DNA from: Symsagittifera roscoffensis | Lineage: Eukaryota; Xenacoelomorpha; Acoela; Convolutidae | DNA: 64,000 bases | Reading direction: 5' to 3' | Assembly (NCBI RefSeq): GCF_963678635.1 | Contig: NC_087063.1 | Location: 72,995,617-73,059,616 of the forward strand | Shown here: piece by piece, positions 21,877-32,235 of the stretch | Layout of the letters: each line of letters opens with the position of its first letter | Numbering within the stretch: the first letter of the stretch is position 1 | Position numbers and translations under genes: made by a program | Notes under the pieces: generated by a model | What the model saw: only the letters and a program-made list of their open reading frames with translations | Told to the model about the DNA's origin: nothing | Databases searched by the model: none

Positions 21877-24874
21877 AGAAAGTCCAGATGATGATGATAT
21901 TTTCCCCTTTATCGTAGATGCAACCACTGATAGAGGACAGCATATATTCTGCAAAAATTTACTCTTAAATTTGTTTGAACCCGGAATCAGTCCATGTAAA
22001 ACAGAGTTCCCAGATGTAAAAATCAAAAGACAAATTATCGATCACTATCTAAAAGATATATGTAACCTAACACAACAATACGGAATCTACTCCATAGAAT
22101 TCAGCTCACCAAACCAGAATCACAGTAAATATATAATTCAAACAGACGACATTGATTTAGAATTCTCAAAAGTATTCTCAGAATATATAAAAAGCATCCA
22201 ATATCATAACTCACAAAGAGCAAACTCCATATTCACCAATGAAGTTTTTGCGATAATATATAGTTATATCTCGATATTAGAAAACGAAATCCAGATACCA
22301 AATGTCTCACCGACAGAAACATCTAAACATATAAGAGTACGACATGAAATCACACTACTCTCTAGTTTTCTAAATATAATTAAAGAAAATTTCACGAAAG
22401 ATGAAGTTTCACAACATACAAAACACGACTTACAAAAAATCTTGGCATGGTTCATAATAGATTATTTCACACATAATATTGATTTAATTTCACAAGCAAG
22501 AAAAAATTTTAGACCCCAAAACTCAAACGATGATACTGCCATCACAGAACAATCAGACTATGTTTGGGACCCCGATTGGTCTCATCCCGCATTCATAAAC
22601 TTCCCACAATCAATCTCAAGTCAAGCAATAAGTACGATATCTTATGTAAGAGATTATGTACGAGTAATACCATTAACCATTGATGCAATACCATTAAACT
22701 ATAATACATTTTTACCCGATATGCAAAATAATAGTTTAAACTCTACAGTCATACACAATGAAAACCTCAATGGAACTAGGAATCTTACTCAACAAGATAT
22801 CCAGACACCATCACACTTCATAAATGAAGAAATCGTACACACAACAACTACACAACAAAGTATTTCACCAATACGTCCAAACTTAACAACACCAAGAAAT
22901 ACAAATCTTTCACAAACACAGGTAACATTACAATCAACCGTTAAACCTTCGGTTGCCCCAAAATATTCACACATGGATTACCAAACATACAGACCCATGA
23001 CAATACCGCCAAAAACACGCAAAACGTTCACTAGAAACAACTTTGCAGACCATAATTATAATTACACACATCCATCAAAAACAAATTATCAACCACGAAA
23101 AAATTTTAGTAATTATACAAGATCTCGAAACTGGGATAACCCAATGGCACCACCTAATTCAGTAAATTTCCAAACAAATTTACATCCTCCACAGGATCGT
23201 AGTGAAAACTATCCATTTTTTCAACAAAATAAAAATAAAAAACAAACATCTTATCAAATGGATTACTTATCCTCAGATGATGATTTCTTACAACCATGTA
23301 TATTTACACCCTATAATCAAGAATATCGTGGACAAGGAATACAGAAACCACATACATATCATAGAATTTTTTCTCCACAACCAATAGATACACAAAATCA
23401 ACAACCAATTCAACAACAAAACCCAATTAATACACAATCTTTTCAACCAATTCAGCAACAAAACCCAATGATTGCAAACTCGTACCAACCAGCACAAATG
23501 CAAAATGAAATACCACTCCCATATTATCTTCAACAACACGAAATAACAAGAAATCAACTTTCAAATTTTTCTCAAATGCCAAATGCAGCAGAATCATTAC
23601 AAATGACGATGAATCCATACATTATGGGTGGATCATCAATAACATCAAATAAACCTTTAATGGTATTCACAGGAACAGACCCTGAATATTCTGTAGAAGA
23701 CTATTTAAATGCAGTCACAGCAAATTTGATTTTAAATATAGGACCTGAACCAATTAATACGCCACTACATCAAAACTGGATACATCGACGCACAGCGTTA
23801 ATACAAACAACTCTAGATGGCGCAGCCCAAAAATGGTTTTCAGTATTGCCTATAGAAATAAAATCAAATTGGAAAAGATTTACACAAGAATTTTCAAAAA
23901 TGTTTGACTCCGAAAGAAACAAACAACAACAAAGAGTTTTGTGTAATGAAATTCGCAGATTACCAAACGAAACCATCAAGCAATTAGCAGTATGAATCGA
24001 AACACTAGTTCGAAAAGCATATTCATTAAATACACATGACTATAAAAACACAAAGATGACAGAAATCTTAATGATGACCTTAACACCACAATTAAGGAAA
24101 ATAGCAATAAAAAAGAGAGCATCCCATCCTTCGTCAATTCGAGAACCCGATTTAGATTTTCGAAAACTAGTAGACAAACTAGAACAAGCAGAAATCACAA
24201 TGAAACTCGAAGAAACGGAAAATCTGAAATTACAATACGTTAACAGAATTGAAACAGCTTCCACAAATATAAACAATATACAGGAACCAGATACAGATCT
24301 CGTTGAAAAAATCACTGAAATACTCAATATTTACGAAAAACACCCAAACTTTAAAGGCAAACCATCTTTCAAAAAATGGTGTAATTATTGCCGACGATAC
24401 GGACATAGTATTTCTGAATGTAGACAAAAACAGCAAGACAATCAAAATAAATCTCAAAAATATAAAGAACCAAATAAATCATTCTATCAATACATGAAAA
24501 AAGATCAAAATCTACCGAACAAAACAGTCTACAGCAACAACAGTTCAGAAAAACCACTCCCGAACAATACAAATTATGCAAGAAATCAATCACCATATAA
24601 CTCAAGTTATAGAGGAAGATCACCAGAACGAAGAAACACGCATAATTCATCACAAAATCACTACAATAGACCAAATAGTCGAAATAACTACCCCAGATCA
24701 CATTCAAATACACAACGATTTGTTTCTAGATCTAATTCCCAATCAAGAAATAATTATTATCCAAACAATCAATCACGAAATTCATCATACAATAGGAATA
24801 GAAACTACTCCAATAATCGGAATAGAAGTTATTCAAACAACCGAAATCAGAATTACCCGAACAATCAATCATAG
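21851..24874 (+). CDS. gag: Gag (capsid, CCHC zinc knuckle, Asn/Arg/Ser-rich tail), with a nonsense codon
   Basis: The N-terminal ~550 residues are Asn/Gln/Thr/Pro-rich. A capsid-like domain follows at about 23640-24200 (LMVFTGTDPEYSVEDYLNAV, then W, LDGAAQKWF and EFSKMF), matching retrotransposon Gag. A knuckle C-x2-C-x4-H-x4-C lies at 24380-24421. After it comes a long tail of repeated Asn/Arg/Tyr/Ser. TGA at 23993-23995 interrupts the frame where all gag copies in element 2 read AGA, so it is probably a mutation. TAG at 24872-24874 separates this part from pol, but the same frame stays open past it straight into protease, so Gag and Pol appear to be one frame. The role is RNA packaging and particle formation in the cytoplasm. 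Confidence 0.85.
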
Positions 24875-25216
24875 AATAACTCATATAATAGATCGAACTA
24901 TAACAGACCAAACAATAATTACCAAAACCGATCGCGAAATAATTCACAAAATCGACACTCAAGTTATAACAATCGTTATAGAAATTATTCCCAATCACCA
25001 CACCGGAATAATAATAACTATAATAATTCTAATAATCGCCACAGAAGTAGTACACCTAAACATCAAAGACATATTAATCAAGTACAATCTAATCCAGAAA
25101 CAACATCAGACCCTCCAGGTATTGATGACACAGTAACTGATACGTTACAACTCAACCAAATAAACTGTGGATCATCAGATTCAGAAAGCGATGCAGAAAA
25201 CACTCTCTCCATCAAC

Positions 25217-28200
25217 ATGATAAAAGTCGAAAATGACTATGAACCTGTTATATATGAAGAACCTTTTTCATCACACATATATGAAAATCAATCAGAACTC
25301 CTTCACAATTATTATATTGAACCCGTCCATTCCACACCGACGACACAAAAAACTAATGAAATTAACACTACAAACCAACCCAATGAGAAAGAAAAAACAA
25401 AATGCTTGAATACAAATCACATCTATCAAAACATACAAAAAGAACAACCCAAAGAAAAAATTTGGACAATACCATTTCTTTTGGAAAGTCCAAAAAGCAA
25501 AGAATTTCAACCACTAGATCTTGAAATTGATTTTTTAATTGATTCAGGAGCAGAATCAAATATAATAAACATTCCCACATGGAATGAAATAAAAACCTTA
25601 CACCCAAAGCTAACACCTCTTGAAACCTCCAGCAAACTAGCAACAGCACAAGGATCAACATTAATAAACTACGAAAAAATTCAATTATTTCTTCTCCCCA
25701 CAAGAACAATGGAGCAAAACAAAATTTTAACCAAACCATTTAAACAAATATTCCATATCACTGATATTAAATACAATATCATTGGAATACCATTTATCTC
25801 TAAATATATACAAACAATCAACATCTTGAATAGTAAAATATTAATCAAAGATAAATATACAAAAACAAAAGACACATCCCTAACATTTTTTCAAAGATTA
25901 AATAAACAACCACCATTTTTTTCAAAATTTTACCCAATATATAACCAACAAAGAAAACACTTGAAACCACTATCAGGAAACATCTATAATTTTTCAATCA
26001 AACAAGTTCACCAATATGATAAAAAACAAAACAAACAAAAATTTTATATGTCAGATTTTGAATTCAAACCTATTCATAAGTTTTTCAAAATCACAATCTC
26101 ATCAATAAAATATTTGAAAAACTCGAATTCAGATATTATTTCCTTACATGTATACAACAATACACCTTACCAAGTAACATTACCTTTAGGACTTTTAGGC
26201 TATTGCGAAACCAACGCTACAATATCACCAATACACGAAAAAGCATATCGTGTAAAAAATATACTCCAATTACTAGATATTTGCCAATCCACAATCCTTA
26301 ATGAAGAATTATCTATAAATAATATAATAAGTAACGAAAACAGAAATACGGATTATTTCACAAAAACCCCATATTTCAAACCTACATTCAACATAAGTAA
26401 CTACACAGAGAATCAACAGAACTTTTTAACAATGTTTAATTTCCAACATTCACAAATAACACAAGACGAATTTGAAAAACTAGCAAAACAGCTAATTAAA
26501 TATTCATCAGTCTATGCAACATCCAAATTTGATGTTGGCAAAATCAGCTCATCACTACATCTCCCATTAAAACCAGACGCAGTTTTCAAAAAACAAAGAG
26601 CAAGTAAAGTACCAATTCACTTACACGATAAAGTGAACAGATTACTCGACATTTTAGAACAATACAACATTATATCACCAGTAAACAAAGAGGAACAACC
26701 AAAAGGCAACACATTTATCAACCCTGTTATCATTCTAGCCAAAGGAGAATCATTAAAAATTGTTCTCGATGCTAGATACCTCAACTCACTCATAGATGAA
26801 TCAAAGTGTAATTGGCCCATTGAACCAATACAAGTTATTTTAACAAAAATAAACGGAAAATACTTTACCACCGCCGATATGAATAGTGCATATAATCAAA
26901 TGCCATTAGATGAACAATCACGACGCTTAACACAATTTGTTATTGGAAATCAACAATACGAATTCAACCGCTTATTCTATGGAATATCCATAGGACCAGC
27001 AGCATTTTCAGCTTTTATGAGCAAAATTTTTCGACCACTAATACTCAAGAAAAATGCAATCACCTATTTAGACGATGTTTTTATGCAATCACAAACAAAA
27101 GAGGAAATGTTCAATGTTTTAGAACAATATCACCAAATACTTCAGAACGAAAATCTGAAGGCCGCCCCCGATAAATCACACTTCTTTTTGACAAAAGTTA
27201 AATTCTTAGGGCATAATATAGAAAGAAAAACAATCACTCCATTGAAATCACGTATAGACGCTATTCAAAAACTCCAACCACCAACAAATAAAAAGAAAAT
27301 CCAAGAATTCCTTGGAATGTTAAACTTTTAAGCAAATATGTTTATAAAATGCAATTATATCTACGACCATTCTATAACATACTTAGACAACAAAATAATT
27401 TTGAATGGAATATAGAACATCAAGCACGATTTGAAGAAATTAAAAAACTTCTAACTGAACAAATTTCAAACACAATTCCAGATTCAAATCAACCATTTTA
27501 TGCAATGTGCGATGCTTCGAACTTTGGCATCGGCGCAGCATTATTACAATCACATAATAGTACAAATAAAATGAACCTCATATCAGCAATTTCTCGATTA
27601 TTCACTCAAGCAGAACTACGACTCTCAACTCTAATGAGAGAATGTACAGCCATAAAATATACACTAACAGAATATGAATTTCTGATACTTGGATCAAAAC
27701 ATCCCACAGTTCTATTCACAGACCATAAACCAATCATCTTTGTTTTTACACAAAAGTCTAATCCAAACCACCGAGTTTATAGATTTCAACTAATTTTAAT
27801 GAAATTCCCAAACTTACATATAGTTTGGACCGCAGGAAAAAATCTTGCATTACCAGACACCTTAAGTCGAAATACGCCACCTGAATTACTTACACGAAAA
27901 ACCACAGTTGAAATACCCAAAAACATAAAATTCTACCTTGCAGAAAATGAAACATCACCCCGATTGGAATGCAAATATGCAGTAAAAACTGACGTTGAAC
28001 AATCACAAATAAATAATTTACAACATTTCCCACTTTATTTAGATTGTCAAAATAATCACCATGAAGTTGATCTACTTGGAACATCAACTTTTAAACCAAT
28101 CCCATATTCACAATGGATAAAAAACAACACCCAACAAAAAAGAATAAAACAACACCCGCCTAAAAAAGACCATTTTCCACTAATTGAAAAAGAAAATTTG

Positions 28201-30082
28201 ACTGATAAAATAAACTTATCAGGACCACAAACAAACGATTCAAAATACACAATAAATCAAGTTTTTGACCTCCATGATCCACTTGACACAATACCCTTAT
28301 CTAAATTAGAAATTGAAAACATTTTTCTCCCCCCAACAAAAACAATTACAATTTCAACACTGAAACAATATCAAAACCTTGACCCAGTAATTCGACAACT
28401 GAAATCATGGCACAAATATAAAACTAAACCTATCAAAGCAGATTCAACTATTCTAGGAAACAAAACACTCCTCCGATATTTTCGAAAATTCAACAATACA
28501 ACAATTAACGAAAACACAGACCTTCTAGAATACAAACTAAATGAATCTACAGCTCCCTGTCTCCCTTTAAGTATGATTCTTATAGCTTTTAATATTTCAC
28601 ATAGGACACTCTGGATCAGAAAAAACATATTCAAATTTTATACAAAACTTTTATTTCCCAAATGCACCAATTTGGATAAAAGTACTATGCAATGACTGTA
28701 TAGTATGTCAACTAAATAAACCTTACCCAAATCAAAAACAAATAGCACAAAAACAAGATTTTAAAGGACAAAGTTTGTACTTTAATCATCGTATCTCATT
28801 TGATACCAAAGGACCAATTTCACCCTCATCCGAAGGAAACTCCTACATTATGGTAATTGTTGACGCATTTACACATTATGTAGCACTTAACCCAGTACCA
28901 CATTGTAACGCTTATTACGCTTACACAACACTCTATGAACACTGGATAGCAAAATTCGGACTACCAGAAATTTTAGTTACAGACAACGGTACAGAATTCA
29001 TAAATAATGAAATCATCACACTATGTCATTTATATAACATTAAACACAAACCACGTACATCTCACGCACCTTGGACAAACGGCTTAGTCGAAGGTATGAA
29101 CCGTTCATTACAAGAATATCTCAGATGTATCATCAATGGAAATGATACAAGATATACCGAATGGTCAGCAGATGTAAAACTATTTCCCTTAGCATATAAT
29201 TCACAAATCACGACAACTTTAGGAATGTCACCATATGAAATGGTTTTTAACCAAAAGCCACGCAAACCAATAATGTTTACAGCAAACTCTCATAAAAACG
29301 CACAAGGTTATTGTCAACCAAACAAAGACTCAATTTGTTATAACCTACCATTACATACACACGATGAAGATCATTTTCATCACCCACAAATTCTTAAATT
29401 AGCCTCCGGTACACACACCGAATGGATTTTAAACAGAGATAAAAAACACAATGAAATTTACCAAAAGGTAACAAAAAAGTTGTTACAAAGGCAAAATATT
29501 AATGAACAAATAAATTCACGCTTTACACCAGCCTCCGATTTAAAAATTGGAACATTTGTTTTAATACCCAATTTTAATACTCAAAAAGGAATTTCAAAAA
29601 AGTTACAACCCCTTCGTAAAAGACCATACCAAATAAATGCAAAACCCACTGATGTCACATATAAAATCACCGACTCAGATAAAAAAGAAATCGTTCAACA
29701 CCGAAATAACCTATTACCTTATTATCCAAAAGAATACGCACTCCGCGAACTAACTCAATTATATTCTTTTACAGGTTTAAAAGTTATTCAAAATAACCCA
29801 CATACGGACAACATAACAAAGGAACAAAATGATATTCACCTCGGAAATCAAAATACAAAATCAAACACCACAAAAAACAATACAAAAAATCTCGATCAAA
29901 ATACATCTCAAAAAGAAAGAAAAAATAGAAAAATGACAGAACAAATAATACCCCAAAAACAAATCGACAAATCAGAACATAGAGAGTCTTCACGACTTAG
30001 AAATCAACCACGTAAAAATTATAAAGTATTCATCCCACAATCTAAAATATTAAAGAAAGTTGAATTTCAAAAACAACCTTAA
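25217..30082 (+). CDS. pol: Pol polyprotein (PR-RT-RNase H-IN), two frameshifts
   Basis: Continues in the gag frame, which is already open from 24875. Protease: LIDSGAESN, catalytic Asp codon at 25541. RT: FTTADMNSAYNQMPL, then YLDD at 27065-27076. RNase H: CDAS Asp at 27511, REC Glu at 27640, TDHK Asp at 27721. Integrase: zinc Cys pair CNDC at 28688-28699; catalytic Asp 28862, Asp 28982 and Glu 29090, with 35 residues between the last two. A GPY/F-like module (RPYQI here, GPYQI in copy 2) lies near 29620. The frame breaks at about 27325, where a T-run looks one base short, and at about 28600, where about 14 bases present in copy 2 are missing, including part of the integrase HHCC region. After both changes the frame returns to the starting one. 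A Lys/Asn-rich tail ends at 30082. Confidence 0.9.
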
Positions 30083-30870
30083 ATTCTACATTTAAAAATC
30101 TTTGCACCTCTGAAACATTTTACACTTTCATTTTTCAAGATAACATGCTGATAAACACGCAGCGATTCTAGTTCAAAATTAGCCAATAGGATTCATCCAA
30201 TCCGTCACCTTCTATAACTTTAACACAAACCAACTAGACGAAAAATATTAAACTCCAGGCATATCTATAACTATAACTCTACGACCTCCAGGTCAAAAAT
30301 AAGCAAACCACTCCAACTTGACAACTAAAATAAATATCACCATAATATCATAACCCTCCCTTATCTAATAAACCAAAGATCAACAATATTTCCCCAACTC
30401 AGCCCTCAAATACCCCCCAAACAAATATGTTAAATTAGCCTAAAGTAAAAGAACGACCATTTTTTTTAGCCTAAAGTATAAAAATCTCAGAAATACCCCA
30501 GATCATTTGACAAATGAAAATAAAGATAAAGAAGACCTCCCGATCACCATAAAAATTGCCCCCAACAATTTCTTACAAAACTCAACCCACTTGTCAAAAA
30601 ACTAATAAATAATCCGACCACACTTGAAAATTGCCCCAAACAACAAAAAATATTCGATCACGAAGCCATTTCTTAAATGCTCTTCTATCAAACAGTCACT
30701 AAAATTATCACAAACCTCAAACAATTTTTTACGATACTTGAAACTTTCATAATATTTCTTTTTGATATCCTTGAATCTTTTCTAATACTCTTAATCATTT
30801 TTTGTAATATTTTTTTTAATTTTCTACACTATATTCGAACTATTTCTCCAACTTTCAAAAACCCTTGATT
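30083..30870 (+). promoter_or_regulatory. Pol-to-accessory spacer with conserved noncoding blocks
   Basis: No convincing gene lies here. A hydrophobic 63-codon frame at 30677-30868 is not kept in copy 2 and lies in the T-rich tract before the splice-like site. Blocks shared with copy 2 include CTCCAGGCATATCTATAACT followed by GACCTCCAGGTCAAAAATAA (about 30252-30305 and 55228-55281) and CCACTTGTCAAAAAAC...AATAAATAATCCGACCACA (about 30590 and 55430). They could be RNA export, splicing or internal-initiation elements. Confidence 0.5.
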
Positions 30871-30880
30871 ATATCCACAG
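30835..30880 (+). promoter_or_regulatory. Candidate splice acceptor for the accessory/env mRNA
   Basis: A pyrimidine-rich stretch leads to TCCACAG|GTACGAT, with the exon start at 30881. Copy 2 has the same CTCCACAG|GTACGAT at 55694. It lies 24 bp before the small membrane ORF and could create a subgenomic mRNA for the three or four 3' ORFs, as env is spliced in errantiviruses. The donor is not identified. Confidence 0.5.
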
Positions 30881-30904
30881 GTACGATTTATAAAACTTGT
30901 CTAA

Positions 30905-31081
30905 ATGATACGAACTATTTTCAGTAGAACTGATATTTTTCTACTATTTGTAATTTTCATAACATTTCTATCATCCCTCATTTTGACTATATGCAAATGT
31001 ATAAAGAAAGCAATCATCACATTCGCTCTAGCAACAATCCTCCTAATTCTTTTCTTAGAAAAATACTTTAATAAACATTAA
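30905..31081 (+). CDS. Small membrane protein, 58 aa
   Basis: Starts MIRTIFSRTD and has two hydrophobic segments (about residues 11-29 and 37-50) separated by the basic loop CKCIKK, ending EKYFNKH. It is predicted to sit in a membrane as a hairpin. Copy 2 at 55720 keeps MFRTIFSRTD, the first hydrophobic segment and a CKFIKK loop before a one-base frameshift, and several differences between the copies are silent. That suggests the ORF was once under selection. It is the first ORF after the splice-like site. The function is unknown: viroporin-like or an assembly factor are possibilities only. Confidence 0.55.
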   Translation: MIRTIFSRTDIFLLFVIFITFLSSLILTICKCIKKAIITFALATILLILFLEKYFNKH

Positions 31082-31101
31082 CTTTTTCACTAAAAGAATA
31101 G

Positions 31102-32235
31102 ACCAAAAAGCTATCAAAAATTGCTACCCAAAAGTCACCAAGTCAGTCTTCACCGATATCATCCCAAGATAACCCAACAACACCTTCAACTACCAATAAT
31201 CCTCAAACATCTACACGAATTTCCTTTCAAGATAACCCATACACTTTTGAAGAACGACACGCTCGTTTATCAGAACCACTAGAACCAGTTCAACGACAAG
31301 CACCTCTAAGCGAACCAACATATAACTTATACCCAACACTACCACAAGAATTAAGTAGAATAAGAAATCCTAGTCAAAACCAAAATACAGTCGAAATAAA
31401 TAGACAAATTATACATCCTCGACGGAACAGGAATTTTCTAACTCCCCGAGTTCATTTTGATATACCTCAATCCCCATCACAAAACACTCCAGAAAACCCC
31501 ATTGGTATATTACCAGAAACCCCTACGCTTCTTTCACAACGTAGCACCTCAAGCCTACCATCAGATTACTTAGGTTCAACACCAACATCTGAACAAATAC
31601 GTGAAAATCCCTTTAACCCCCCAAACCAGGCATCACGACTACCATATTGGACAACACATTCATTTACACAAGGTGAATTAAATTTAGTCAATGATCCAAT
31701 AGATATTTCTACGGATACAACAACATCCTCATCACTACCAGAAACATTATCACTACCATCAACACCATCAATAAGCCAGATTTCACCACCACCTTTTAAC
31801 TTAAATTTTCCAAATAATCTCGACGCCAGATATCGAGAACAATCATCAACAAATATCCCTTTAAGACTAGATTGGAATACATTTACAGCCCCTCCACCAT
31901 TATTTGGACAACATCTAGAAAGTAATCGCCTCCACAACTGGGCACTTAATAGATTACAATACCGACAAGACATTCACGACGATATCCGTGATCACAATAT
32001 CCAAATACTCCAACAAAACAGTTTACAATTAAAGTTTGAAATCACAGTTAAATTAAACAACATTACTCAACATCCCTACCCATTAAACCCACCAAACATA
32101 ACAGCTCAATCACTACCACCACCATTTATAACCACTGAAGTAATATATAAATACGACAGATATACCAAAAAGACAATTGGTTACATCACATTTTATAACC
32201 CATACTCAGGATTATCATACACATGTATATTCTAA
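31102..32235 (+). CDS. Start-less Pro/Ser/Thr/Asn-rich ORF, 377 codons
   Basis: The frame is open from the TAG at 31099 to the TAA at 32233 and contains no ATG anywhere. The product is rich in Pro, Ser, Thr and Asn (for example PSQSSPISSQDNPTTPSTTN), with a conserved motif RISFQDNPYTFEERHARLSE and a C-terminus containing YKYDRYTKKTIGYI and ending SGLSYTCIF. It overlaps the env ATG by 13 nt. Copy 2 keeps the motifs, the C-terminal text (YKYDRYTKKTIGYI) and exactly the same 13-nt overlap (57046-57058). It must start at a non-AUG codon or receive its start by splicing; AAAAGAATAG at 31101 might serve as an acceptor. No family recognised; no membrane segment seen. Confidence 0.6.
   Translation, partial: TKKLSKIATQKSPSQSSPISSQDNPTTPSTTNNPQTSTRISFQDNPYTFEERHARLSEPLEPVQRQAPLSEPTYNLYPTLPQELSRIRNPSQNQNTVEINRQIIHPRRNRNFLTPRVHFDIPQSPSQNTPENPIGILPETPTLLSQRSTSSLPSDYLGSTPTSEQIRENPFNPPNQASRLPYWTTHSFTQGELNLVNDPIDISTDTTTSSSLPETLSLPSTPSISQISPPPFNLNFPNNLDARYREQSSTNIPLRLDWNTFTAPPPLFGQHLESNRLHNWALNRLQYRQDIHDDIRDHNIQILQQNSLQLKFEITVKLNNITQHPYPLNPPNITAQSLPPPFITTEVIYKYDRYTKKTIGYITFYNPYSGLSYTCIF

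Noticed and set aside
24576..25136. Ile/Thr-rich 186-aa ORF inside gag, and its relatives at 47859-48365 and 49005-49511
   Set aside because: These are alternate-frame readings of the Asn/Arg/Ser-rich gag tail. Low-complexity codon repeats keep the other frame open.
30677..30868. Hydrophobic 63-aa ORF before the splice-like site
   Set aside because: The T-rich tract encodes Phe/Leu/Ile by composition, and the frame is not kept in copy 2. It is better explained as a pyrimidine tract.
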